Assembly: GCA_035359995.1 (NCBI GenBank)
Contig: DAORZT010000001.1
Span: forward strand, 1 to 64,000
Direction: 5' to 3'
Source of the DNA: JAKPCT01 sp029553165
GTDB taxonomy: Bacteria > Bacillota > UBA4882 > UBA8346
Length of the DNA: 64,000 nt
Below, one piece after another: positions 44,875 to 52,977 of this stretch. The notes under the pieces were generated by a model. It was not told the DNA's origin. It made no database searches and worked only from the letters and a program-made list of their open reading frames with translations. Each line of letters begins with the position of its first letter. Position 1 is the stretch's first letter. Both the position numbers and the translations under genes were made by a program.

Positions 44875-44903
44875 GCAGGAATTATTAAAACAATTTCATT
44901 TCG

Positions 44904-45260
44904 ATGGAATTGACTCCGCTAAACATCAAATGGGGAATAACTCCGGATAAAGCGATTCGCTTTGTAAAATTAGAAGATGAATTGAGAAAGCAAGTTGACC
45001 ATTTTATTTATGATCTTCTCAAAAAGGAAGTAAGGCAATTGGGGGCGGATTTAAGATTTACCGGTTTCAAATTAGCCAGACACTGGAATCAGGAATACGA
45101 ATATCGGGTCTGTTATCCTAATGAGAATGAATTAAAGCAACATAATGACAATGGTGCTAATCAGGCTTTAATATCCCGTTTGAAAGCATTAATCTGCAAA
45201 AATAATTATTTCGGAATCTATAATGATAATGTTCCATCGGTACGTTTTATAGCAGAGTGA
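44904..45260 (+). CDS. Unknown 118-residue protein
   Basis: A small soluble mixed-charge protein, not recognised. A helix around 20-42 (VKLEDELRKQVDHFIYDLL) is followed by a beta-rich part ending VPSVRFIAE. No ribosome site precedes the ATG, which lies inside the region that reads as coding in another frame, so translation may be coupled to, or the gene may originally have been fused with, the preceding one. Followed 34 bases later by the ankyrin gene with a good GAGGAGG site. Confidence 0.5.
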   Translation: MELTPLNIKWGITPDKAIRFVKLEDELRKQVDHFIYDLLKKEVRQLGADLRFTGFKLARHWNQEYEYRVCYPNENELKQHNDNGANQALISRLKALICKNNYFGIYNDNVPSVRFIAE

Positions 45261-45294
45261 ATATCAAAATTTTAAATTTGAGGAGGACTAACAA

Positions 45295-46785
45295 ATGACT
45301 AAACTCAATACTCAGGTGAAAGAATGGTTTCAAGCGTGTCTGGCTGAAGATTTGGAGAGTTTAAAAAAGATGATTGATGCAGGATTTCCAGTTGATCAGC
45401 TAGATGAAGAAGGAGATTCTGCCTTACATATTGCCTCTGCCCGTAATAACATAGCCATGATCGAACTTCTGCTTGAAAATGGTGCATCAATCGAAATTGA
45501 ACATGGTACTTCTAATGAACACCCGTTGCATTTTGCATGTGCTGTAGGTTCGAAAGAAGCTGCTGAAGTGTTAATCGAGAAAGGTGCAGATTTAAATGCG
45601 AGGGATAATATTGGGAATACTCCCTTTCATAATGCCTGTGGTTTTGGGAAAATTCAACTGGTTAAACTGATGCTGGAAAAAGGAGTTGATATTGATATTA
45701 AGGGCTGTCAGGGGTTAACCGGAATTTTATTTGCTACCATGAGCGGACATTTAGAGGTAGTTGATTTTCTGATTGAAGCTGGCGCCGACCTGGATGTAGA
45801 AGTTAAGTTGGATGGGGAGTTAAAAGATATTACTGAAATAGCTTTTGACTATGATCAGACTGAGATAATTAAGTTTTTGTTGGAAAAATGGGATGGAGCC
45901 GACATGGAATTGCTTTTGAAGAAATATTGTTATAATAATGATCAAGAGATGGTGGCTTACCTTTTGGATCGTGGCGGTGATATTGAGACTAAAAATATTG
46001 TTTATAACAGCACTCTGGTCCAAATAGCCTGTGCAAAGAAGTATTGGGACCTGGCAACAATGTTAATCAACCGAGGGGCAGAAGTCGATCTTCAAGATTA
46101 CATTGGAAGAACACCCTTACATTATGCATGCTTTTTTAAGGAAAATTTACAATTAGTAGAATTACTCTTGAATAATGGTGCCCAGCTTGATATTACGGAT
46201 CAAAACGGGGGTAGTCCGTTGCATTGTGCCTGCAGTGGTAAAGAAGAATGTTTTGAGATTGTTAAATTGCTCGTTGAGCGTGGTGCTGATGTAAATCAAA
46301 CTGATAATAAAGGCTTGACTCCGCTTAATTGCGCTTGTGCCCGGGGTTATACTGATACGGTAAGATTCTTATTAGATCAAGGTACTGATGTTAACATAGT
46401 TTATTCTAACGGGGAGACAGTACTGGATTGTGCTTGTATTTTTGGCAATCAGACCTTTGCCCGCTGGATTATTGACAAAGGCGCAGATGTCAATCATCAA
46501 AATGAATTAGGACTAACACCATTAATGAACGCCATTAAGCACGGACATCCGGAGATGTTGGAGTTACTGGTGGAAAAGGGCGCGGATCTCTTTATTAAAG
46601 ATTATGTTGGTAACAATTTGTTACATTATGCTTGCTATCATGGATGTTATGATGCAGCAAAATTCCTGATTGGACAAGGGCTTCCGGTGAATGAACTGAA
46701 TGAAGTTGGTGAGACTCCATTAAGCGGAGCTGAAAAAAATGGCCATAAAAGGATTATACAATTACTTGAAGAGAGCCTGAAATAA
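45295..46785 (+). CDS. Ankyrin-repeat protein
   Basis: A 496-residue soluble protein made almost entirely of about fourteen 33-residue ankyrin repeats, each with the G-x-T/S-x-L-H-x-A-C ... V-x-L-L-L-x-x-G-A-D pattern (for example TPLHYACFFKENLQLVELLL near 279-298). The repeats between about 170 and 240 are degenerate. No signal peptide, membrane helix or catalytic domain, so a protein-binding scaffold in the cytoplasm is likely. Many repeats carry a conserved Cys (HxAC) in place of the usual AA, suggesting internal duplication. Neighbours are unrecognised small proteins. Confidence 0.92.
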   Translation: MTKLNTQVKEWFQACLAEDLESLKKMIDAGFPVDQLDEEGDSALHIASARNNIAMIELLLENGASIEIEHGTSNEHPLHFACAVGSKEAAEVLIEKGADLNARDNIGNTPFHNACGFGKIQLVKLMLEKGVDIDIKGCQGLTGILFATMSGHLEVVDFLIEAGADLDVEVKLDGELKDITEIAFDYDQTEIIKFLLEKWDGADMELLLKKYCYNNDQEMVAYLLDRGGDIETKNIVYNSTLVQIACAKKYWDLATMLINRGAEVDLQDYIGRTPLHYACFFKENLQLVELLLNNGAQLDITDQNGGSPLHCACSGKEECFEIVKLLVERGADVNQTDNKGLTPLNCACARGYTDTVRFLLDQGTDVNIVYSNGETVLDCACIFGNQTFARWIIDKGADVNHQNELGLTPLMNAIKHGHPEMLELLVEKGADLFIKDYVGNNLLHYACYHGCYDAAKFLIGQGLPVNELNEVGETPLSGAEKNGHKRIIQLLEESLK

Positions 46786-46822
46786 AAGATATTAAATCAT
46801 AAGAAAGCTGGGATGTCATTAC

Positions 46823-47365
46823 ATGGCATATCTCCAAGAAGGAAAATTAAATCATAATTTACACTTTGTCAGTGAAAAGTTATTGAGCATTATTCCTGGG
46901 CCGGAGACAGTGGAATGGGCCGAAGACAGTCAGATGCTTTTTGACATTGCTGAATACCCTCTGGAAGAAATCCGGAATCTCTTTAATAATCTTGAGAATA
47001 CCAAATTGATTAAAGACGGACGAGGGGATTGGTACAATTATCTGTGGGAGTGGCAAAAGGGACAAAGCATAATTAGATTTGATTTTTCAACCATGTTTGA
47101 TATTGAAGGTAATGAAACATTATGGGGCGGTTCATCTTTATACACCGATTGTTTGTTCTCGGATCTGATTGACTTTTGGTTGAATTTGAGAAGATTTTGT
47201 CCCCGGATTTGGCTGCATGATTGGCAATGTAATATTTATAGTCCCAACGCTTTCATCCGGGAGTATGCATTGCCAATCCTGGAGCAGTCTGCGGTTGACG
47301 GTCAACATTTTCGTTCTTTGAAGTTACAAGAGGAAATGAACGTTTTAAAATCATTGATACTATAA
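46823..47365 (+). CDS. Unknown 180-residue protein
   Basis: A soluble acidic protein rich in Trp, Tyr and Phe, not recognised; no motif or membrane segment. The ATG at 46823 has a GCTGGGATG context but only a weak ribosome site. It follows the ankyrin gene by 37 bases and probably shares its transcript. Composition and size resemble accessory immunity-type or partner proteins, but that is only an impression. Confidence 0.6.
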   Translation: MAYLQEGKLNHNLHFVSEKLLSIIPGPETVEWAEDSQMLFDIAEYPLEEIRNLFNNLENTKLIKDGRGDWYNYLWEWQKGQSIIRFDFSTMFDIEGNETLWGGSSLYTDCLFSDLIDFWLNLRRFCPRIWLHDWQCNIYSPNAFIREYALPILEQSAVDGQHFRSLKLQEEMNVLKSLIL

Positions 47366-47413
47366 CCGGCAAGTGTCACGCCCGGGATTAAGTTTCAAAA
47401 AAAGTTTTAGCAA

Positions 47414-47442
47414 TTGAAAGTGATAGGGAATGATATTACAAT
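47414..47442 (+). promoter_or_regulatory. Promoter of the ligase unit
   Basis: TTGAAA (47414-47419), 17-bp spacer, TACAAT (47437-47442); the first ATG is 42 bases downstream behind AGAGGTG. Confidence 0.75.
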
Positions 47443-47483
47443 TTTATTAGAATTGATTTACAATAAAATGAGAGGTGTAAATT

Positions 47484-48097
47484 ATGGCTAAGCCATTAGT
47501 CTTTAATGTCAATGGGGTTGAATGTGCTTTCGATATTGCCAAGCTGGACCGCAAAAAGCTTTATGGGTGGAAAAGCGTGGTGGCATTTGACAGCAATGGC
47601 AATGAATGTCTCAAAATGGATTTGGATCAAACCGGTTCATTTATTATCCCGCCTGGTGGGAAAGGATTAGGGATTATCGATCTTCAAGGAAATTGGGTAG
47701 ATAAAAGCCAGTTGATTGCACTTTTGGATGATGGCTCTCCGGCGCAATTGGTTCCCAGTTCTTTTGAGACGCCGGTAGAATTGAAACAGACGGTAACGAT
47801 TGAGGAGTTTTTGGACTATAACATCGATTATGTCTATGTGATGGATCCGGTCGGTTCCAGTCAGGAGTTGCTGGATTTAGTTAAAAAACCGATGGGATTT
47901 ATTGTTTTGAGTTTAACTACCGGACTGACTATGAAGGCTCAACCGCATTTTTGGTAGAGAGTAAGGACAAGTTATATCTGTTGGTTGGCTCCAAAAATGA
48001 ATTTGAATTTATCGGGTTGGCAGAAGCCGCTGAGATTAACCTGGAAGAGGAGTCGGAAGGGTTTGATGAAGACGACCTTGACTTTAATATGATGTAG
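47484..48097 (+). pseudogene. Unknown protein of the ligase unit, apparently frameshifted
   Basis: The open frame stops at 47957 after 157 residues, but the -1 frame from the T run at 47905-47908 continues as sensible protein (FEFNYRTDYEGSTAFLVESK...) to a stop at 48097, ten bases before the next gene. Adding one T restores a 204-residue protein with a beta-rich body and an acidic tail (EEESEGFDEDDLDF). This could be a real mutation, a phase-variable T tract or a sequencing error. I do not recognise the family. No signal peptide. First gene of a unit that ends with a DNA ligase. Confidence 0.7.
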
Positions 48098-48107
48098 GAG
48101 GCCAAAA

Positions 48108-48809
48108 ATGCGTACAATTAATATTGCAAATGAGAAAAAACGTGATGCTGCAGTCAGTTTTGATATTAAGAAAACTAAACGCCGGGTGGAGTTCTTTTTG
48201 GCTGATGGTTCGCCACGGAAAAATATTAAAATTTTGAAGTGTACGATTGATCAGGATCTTCCGGCATTATTACAAAAATACGGAGCATTGGAAAATCTTA
48301 CTGACGAGCTGATCAAGGGTGATCCGGAGGTTGATCTGGAACATACCGGACTAATGCTTGAGGATACCCGCAGAATTTATGTTACTCAAGACAATCAACT
48401 GCTTTACGGAGTAGATCTTTATGAGATCATTCATAATCCGGATGGCTCGGAGAAAGAACGGCAATATTATACACCAAAACTCTCCAATATCAATAAGGAG
48501 CTGCCGATCCTCTGCACGGGAAAGAAATTTCCAAAAGCACAAGCAGTTAAACGGTTTATTTTTTCCAGGAAGTATCAGATTAAACATATTAATGGTCTGA
48601 CATATGACTTTCTCTATGAGATCGCTAAAGATCTTGATACCACTCAAACCATGATGTTGGTAGGTGGCGGTAAAAACGGCGCTGAACCGTTGATTATGAG
48701 GGATGGTGGCACACCTTACCGCGGTTTTTTAGAAGGCAGGGTTAATGGTGATAAATATTGTTTGATTTTACATCTTACCAATCTCGAACTCAAGGAGGTT
48801 ACCGGATGA
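48108..48809 (+). CDS. Unknown protein coupled to a DNA ligase
   Basis: A 233-residue soluble protein, not recognised. It begins with a basic stretch (NEKKRDAAVSFDIKKTKRRV, residues 6-25) suitable for nucleic-acid binding and ends with a beta-rich domain containing MMLVGGGKNGAEPLIMRDGG. Its stop overlaps the ligase start as ATGA, so the two are made together, probably in fixed ratio. GTAGGAGG ribosome site. A ligase accessory or end-recognition role is an inference from this coupling only. Confidence 0.8.
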   Translation: MRTINIANEKKRDAAVSFDIKKTKRRVEFFLADGSPRKNIKILKCTIDQDLPALLQKYGALENLTDELIKGDPEVDLEHTGLMLEDTRRIYVTQDNQLLYGVDLYEIIHNPDGSEKERQYYTPKLSNINKELPILCTGKKFPKAQAVKRFIFSRKYQIKHINGLTYDFLYEIAKDLDTTQTMMLVGGGKNGAEPLIMRDGGTPYRGFLEGRVNGDKYCLILHLTNLELKEVTG

Positions 48810-50236
48810 AGCTCGATCTTGACAAAATGCAGAACACAAATGGATATTTCCAAGGCGACTTGGAATGTGTTGCAGAGACTTTGCGTAACTTACCGTTTGA
48901 ATATAAAAAGCGTCTTTCTCAAAGTTTTTTGGCTATTCTTCCGGAACAGATCAACTACCGGGTCAGCGGGACAACATTTTATGTCTCTAAAAAATTGGAT
49001 GGTCATTTGCAATTACTGGTGTTCAATGGCGAACAGGCTTATATCATTGGCCGGGGCGGCATCGTCAGGACCGGACTGCCCTGCCTGGAGCAGGCTGTTA
49101 GCAGTTTTCGGGAAAAAGGAATTACTTCTTTGATTGCTGCTGCTGAATTGTATTATTTCAAGGAAGATGGTCGCAGCCGGGTTTATGATGTAACTTCCGC
49201 GCTTGCCGATCAAGATCGCCTCTCCAACCTGCGGCTGGCCTGTTTTGATCTTTTGGAGCTGGATGGTGAATCGTTCAAGACTGTTAGTTATGAGAATGTG
49301 TATCAGAAACTGGCGGCACTGTTACCGGTGACCGGACCGGTCCACCTGATTCCGACTACGGTTGTTAAGAGTAAAGAGCAAATCAGCCAATTATTTGAGA
49401 AATGGGTTGGGGAAGAAGGACATGAAGGGCTTGTTGTCCGCAGTGAGTTGGCGGTAATATTTAAGATTAAACCCAAGTATACCTTTGATGCAGTTGTTAT
49501 TGGATATGCAGAGGGTATCAATGAACATAAAGGAAAGGTAAAATCATTGTTGCTTGCTTTCCGCAAGGGTGAGCTGTATCAAGTGGGCGGTAAAGTCGGT
49601 AATATTCCGGAGGAAGACCGTCAAAAACTTTATGATATTTTCTCGCAGAAACATGTTGCGTCCCGGTTTATTGAGACTGATAATGAAGGAATCGCTTTTC
49701 ATATGGTTGAACCGGATACCGTTATTGAAGTTAGTTGCAATGATCTGATTACCGAGTCCAGTAATGGCAAGCCGTTGCTCAACCAAGTTTTGGCATTTTC
49801 TGACTCGGTTTACACGCTACAGCAGACGGTTCCGGGAGTTAGGTTTATCAATTTGGTTTGGGAAAGGATCCGTGATGATAAGCTTAACCATGAAACTGAG
49901 GTGGGTTTTGCCCAGATCAACGATTTGGTTGAACTGCCGAATGTTACCCAAGTGACAGCCCAATTACCGTCGAGTCAGTTAATCTTTCGGGAAGTTTACC
50001 AAAAGGTTGTTAAAGACAAAGTAATGGTCCAGAAATTCTTAGTCTGGAAAACCAATAAAGAGACACTCGATTCCCGTTATCCGGCTTATGTCATGCACTA
50101 TACCAATTTTAGTTCTCAACGCAAGACACCGCTGGAACGCGAAGTCCGGATTTCAAACAGTGAAGAGCAGATCATGGCCTTGGTTAAAGATTTTATTGCT
50201 GCAAATGTTAAGAGCGGTTGGAATTTGGTAAATTGA
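48806..50236 (+). CDS. ATP-dependent DNA ligase with extra C-terminal domain
   Basis: A 476-residue nucleotidyltransferase-family ligase. Motif I KLDG at 63-66 (Lys63 takes AMP), motif III FDLLELDGE, motif IIIa-like AAAELYYFKEDGRS, motif IV EGLVVRS and motif V FKIKPKYTFDAVVIGY are all in order, followed by an OB domain (VGGKVGNIPEEDRQ). About 120 further residues after the OB fold belong to no domain I know. It is separate from the NAD-dependent replicative LigA expected in every bacterium. The ATG at 48806 lies behind AAGGAGG and overlaps the preceding stop by four bases (ATGA). Substrate (nicked DNA or RNA) not decidable. Confidence 0.88.
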   Translation: MKLDLDKMQNTNGYFQGDLECVAETLRNLPFEYKKRLSQSFLAILPEQINYRVSGTTFYVSKKLDGHLQLLVFNGEQAYIIGRGGIVRTGLPCLEQAVSSFREKGITSLIAAAELYYFKEDGRSRVYDVTSALADQDRLSNLRLACFDLLELDGESFKTVSYENVYQKLAALLPVTGPVHLIPTTVVKSKEQISQLFEKWVGEEGHEGLVVRSELAVIFKIKPKYTFDAVVIGYAEGINEHKGKVKSLLLAFRKGELYQVGGKVGNIPEEDRQKLYDIFSQKHVASRFIETDNEGIAFHMVEPDTVIEVSCNDLITESSNGKPLLNQVLAFSDSVYTLQQTVPGVRFINLVWERIRDDKLNHETEVGFAQINDLVELPNVTQVTAQLPSSQLIFREVYQKVVKDKVMVQKFLVWKTNKETLDSRYPAYVMHYTNFSSQRKTPLEREVRISNSEEQIMALVKDFIAANVKSGWNLVN

Positions 50237-50252
50237 TAATAAACGGTTGTAG

Positions 50253-50366
50253 AGGAGAGGAAACCAGGATTCTGCAATTGAAATAGAAGAGATCGAGCGC
50301 TATAAAATACGAACAAGATTAGGGGCAGTATGTGTTTGTGAAAACGGTTCAGAGAGTGGTGAATTA
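50253..50366 (+). pseudogene. Remnant of a paralogue of the downstream Imm1-like gene
   Basis: The 130 bases between the ligase and the next gene read in frame with that gene, after a stop at 50250-50252, as DSAIEIEEIERYKIR... and then ENGSESGE. DSAIEIEEIER closely repeats DSAIEIEGIDER at residues 38-49 of the following protein. There is no usual start codon. This looks like the residue of a duplicated gene after a deletion. Confidence 0.5.
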
Positions 50367-50771
50367 ATGGTAATCTATAACGGACCTACTGGAGGACCAG
50401 TCCAAAATCCGACTTTAGAGTTCTTATATGACATAGTATTCAATCAAAATGCTGATTATTGGGCTAAGGGCAGCGGGGATTCCGCGATCGAAATTGAAGG
50501 AATCGACGAACGGTTAATTTTCTTCTTTGATGAACCGTATGGGTTTTTGTTGATGCGTCACCCTGACTATCTTGTGCCATCCAACTCAAATGGGGAAATT
50601 AAAGTGGTAGAACACCGGATTGGCGGGGAAATGATGCGGTTTCCCAGTTGTAGTTACCTGTCCCGTGAAAAGGCGTATGCTGTCATTGCGGAATTTGTTC
50701 GGGACCATCAATTCTCAACAGAAATCGATTGGATTGACATGTATGAGATTGATTTTGACCATGGATATTAG
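50367..50771 (+). CDS. Imm1-like immunity-type protein
   Basis: A 134-residue acidic protein. The pattern NPT-x-E-x-L near the start, an acidic strand pair DSAIEIEG...RLIFFFDEPYGFLL (about 38-62), and FPSCSYLSREKAYAVIAEF (about 92-110) resembles Imm1-family immunity proteins of polymorphic toxin systems; no toxin gene is seen in the window. Recognition is weak. Preceded by a GTGGTGA ribosome site and by the remnant of a paralogue. Confidence 0.5.
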   Translation: MVIYNGPTGGPVQNPTLEFLYDIVFNQNADYWAKGSGDSAIEIEGIDERLIFFFDEPYGFLLMRHPDYLVPSNSNGEIKVVEHRIGGEMMRFPSCSYLSREKAYAVIAEFVRDHQFSTEIDWIDMYEIDFDHGY

Positions 50772-50780
50772 TAAACAGCT

Positions 50781-51341
50781 ATGGTGAGAGTTGAAAACCA
50801 AATGAAAGATAAAACAATGGTTTGTCTTGATGTTTATTACTATGAAGACTATGCTAATGCTTGCGGGATCGTTTTTGAGACTGAACCGGAAGAAAGAGTG
50901 CTAGCGGATTACTCTGAAGTTGTCAAACCGATTGCCGAATATATTCCGGGAGAATTTTACAAACGGGAGTTGCCCTGTTTATTAAAAGTCATTGATAAGA
51001 TTCAGGAAACGATTGATTTAATTATCATCGACAGTTTTGTTTGGCTCGGTAATGGTAAGAAAGGGCTGGGCGTTCATTTGTATGAAGCATTGAGCGAGAA
51101 AATTCCAGTGATCGGTGTGGCAAAGACTCATTTTAAAGATTGTGCTCAATACACAGAAGTATATCGCGGCAAAAGTAAAAAACCGTTATATGTAAGCGCA
51201 ATCGGTATCGAATTAGACTATTCAACTGAGTTAATCAAAAAGTTAAAAGGTGATCATCGGATTCCGGACCTGCTCAAACGGGTTGATCAATTGTCGCGGA
51301 CTAAAATTGAACTGGCTAATGATTGCCTAAATCAATCATGA
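50781..51341 (+). CDS. Endonuclease V homologue, divergent
   Basis: A 186-residue protein matching endonuclease V, which nicks DNA or RNA near deaminated bases (inosine). The catalytic Asp17 (CLDVYY), the wedge YIPGEFYKREL (54-64) with Glu63, the third acidic residue Asp84 (IIIDSFVWLG) and IGVAK (111-115) are in the family order, and DHRIPDLLKRVDQLSR resembles the usual C-terminal helix. It is shorter than E. coli Nfi, and SPGH near the end has become SAIG, losing the usual His. Catalytic acidic residues are kept, so activity is plausible. An internal ATG at residue 8 may be the real start. Confidence 0.8.
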   Translation: MVRVENQMKDKTMVCLDVYYYEDYANACGIVFETEPEERVLADYSEVVKPIAEYIPGEFYKRELPCLLKVIDKIQETIDLIIIDSFVWLGNGKKGLGVHLYEALSEKIPVIGVAKTHFKDCAQYTEVYRGKSKKPLYVSAIGIELDYSTELIKKLKGDHRIPDLLKRVDQLSRTKIELANDCLNQS

Positions 51342-51367
51342 TCCAGCAGTAAAAGAGAGAATAACTG

Positions 51368-52309
51368 ATGCAGATGGACTGTTTGTTAGAGAAATATTGG
51401 ACCGAGTTAAATGATGAAGAGCAAGAAAGCTTAGCTAAGAAATTAGCAAAACAACTTCCGTTAGGATTTGAGTTTTTTGGGATTAAAGCCAGTAAATATG
51501 TTGGAAAATTCCGAAAAGTTGCTCAATTCACATATAAAGACTCGCTGTTTTCCTTTATTCCGGGTGCAGAAGCCGATTTAGGCTGGGATAAGTCTAAGTC
51601 ATTTGTATTAACTCCTGAACAACAAGAGTCTTGGGAATCTTCTGTTGAGGAATATCAGATTACCATAGACGTTATGGATTGTATTGATGAAATGACCTCA
51701 GAGAGGAGGATCCGGGTAATTCCTCCAATGTTAGTGGAAGTCGACCCTTTGATGGTCGGGTTGGAAGAGACCGAAGCCCAAAATGAGACTGATGGTCCAA
51801 TTGTTAAATTGGCTAAAGACGTATCATCAACTGTCACTGAAAATTATCAAACCGTTTATTATCCCAATAAATCTTTAAAAACATACCGGATCATTAATAA
51901 TCACCACGAAATTATCAGCAAATTTAAGAAATTAGGTTTCTCTTTCCCCACCATTGATCAATGGGAGTATATATGTGGTGCAGGGACGGATACGATTTTC
52001 AGATGGGGAAATGATTGTCCATGTTCAGCATATCCAACTGATAAAGTGATTGTTGATAGTAATGGCCGGCAATGGGATTTACATCTGATTCCGAATGCTT
52101 TTGGGATTAATATTGCACAGAATCCTTATGATTTGGAACTGGTCGCTGAAGAAAACTGTTTCAAAGGCGGAGACGGGGGCGGGATGATCTGTGGCGGTGC
52201 GGGATCTTTTTTAGGTTGGCTGACTTTGGCAACAGCTTACCAAGAAGTAATGCTCGAGGACCACAATTATTACGGGATTATTGGGCGGCGAGTGCTTATT
52301 TTGGAATAA
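51368..52309 (+). CDS. Derived formylglycine-generating-enzyme-like (SUMF1-fold) protein
   Basis: A 313-residue protein. Residues 1-150 are unrecognised. From 180 the fold of the FGE-sulfatase/EgtB superfamily appears: FPTIDQWEYICGAGTDTIFRWGN (193-214; the consensus is LPTEAEWEYA..G...WGN), PNAFGINIAQNPYDLELV in place of PNAFGLYDMLGNVWEW, then a glycine-rich GGDGGGMICGGAGSF segment where the consensus has RGGSW, and a final GRRVLIL strand. The GNVWEW motif is altered, so it may bind a ligand rather than catalyse. No signal peptide. Confidence 0.75.
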   Translation: MQMDCLLEKYWTELNDEEQESLAKKLAKQLPLGFEFFGIKASKYVGKFRKVAQFTYKDSLFSFIPGAEADLGWDKSKSFVLTPEQQESWESSVEEYQITIDVMDCIDEMTSERRIRVIPPMLVEVDPLMVGLEETEAQNETDGPIVKLAKDVSSTVTENYQTVYYPNKSLKTYRIINNHHEIISKFKKLGFSFPTIDQWEYICGAGTDTIFRWGNDCPCSAYPTDKVIVDSNGRQWDLHLIPNAFGINIAQNPYDLELVAEENCFKGGDGGGMICGGAGSFLGWLTLATAYQEVMLEDHNYYGIIGRRVLILE

Positions 52310-52352
52310 TCTTTTACAAATAAAGTAACAAAATCTATGGGATTATAATTAA

Positions 52353-52811
52353 TTATACCAATTCCGGAAATGCCATTTGACGCAATGCTTCATACAAAAT
52401 AATCGATACCGAATTAGCCAGATTTAACGATCTTGCTTCAGGTTGCATCGGAATCCGGATATTATGGGAAGGATTGAGTTTTAAGATCTCTTCCGGAAGG
52501 CCACGGGTTTCAGGTCCAAATACTAAAGAATCATTGGTTTGGTATTCAAATGCCGTATACGGATGGCCTCCCTTGGTCGTAGCGAAAAATAATCGTTGTT
52601 CCGGATACTTTTCCAGATAGGTTTGGAAATTTAAATGCCGCTGAATATTGACTAACTCCCAGTAATCAAGTCCGGCCCGTTTCAGACGTTGATCATCCCA
52701 GATAAATCCGAAGGGCTCGATTAAATGAAGCTCTGTTTTGGTAGCAGCGCATAATCTGGCAATATTTCCGGTGTTTTGCGGAATTTCCGGTTGGTAAAGG
52801 ACAACGTGCAT
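52353..52811 (-). CDS. trmL: tRNA (cytidine(34)-2'-O)-methyltransferase
   Basis: A 152-residue SPOUT enzyme methylating the ribose of the wobble base of tRNA-Leu. The start MHVVLYQPEIPQNTGNIARLCAA (split across about 1-23) is diagnostic; FGPETRGLPEEIL and IPMQPEARSLNLANSVSIILYEALRQ form the knot with the SAM site. Length is typical. On the - strand, AGGAGGA lies before the ATG. It converges with the gene at 51368-52309 and is divergent from folC. Confidence 0.95.
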   Translation of the reverse strand: MHVVLYQPEIPQNTGNIARLCAATKTELHLIEPFGFIWDDQRLKRAGLDYWELVNIQRHLNFQTYLEKYPEQRLFFATTKGGHPYTAFEYQTNDSLVFGPETRGLPEEILKLNPSHNIRIPMQPEARSLNLANSVSIILYEALRQMAFPELV

Positions 52812-52844
52812 TGTGGGTCCTCCTGTTGAGCTTATTAAAAGAGT

Positions 52845-52881
52845 AGGGTTTAAGTTGCAAACTTAAAACCCTTGTTTTTTT
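52845..52881 (+). terminator. Strong hairpin with T-run between trmL and folC
   Basis: AGGGTTTAAGTT (from 52845) pairs with AACTTAAAACCCT (to 52872, one bulged A) around GCA, followed by seven T. It points toward folC, yet the gene before it on this strand ends 535 bases away. It may stop antisense transcription through trmL or act as a leader attenuator of folC. Confidence 0.6.
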
Positions 52882-52977
52882 ATTTGAGAGTGATAGAATA
52901 GAACCAGAAATTATTATACCCTAATTAGAAATGAAACAAAAGCAGTATTTATTTACGAAATTACGGAAGTGATCGCT

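Noticed and set aside
45295..46785. Ankyrin repeats as a DNA repeat array or CRISPR
   Set aside because: The periodicity is about 99 bases and follows codons; the repeats differ at DNA level and encode ankyrin units.
44307..52309. A complete toxin-immunity or known defence island
   Set aside because: Imm1-like and ankyrin proteins are present, but no toxin, secretion component, restriction enzyme, reverse transcriptase or other known defence effector is recognisable.
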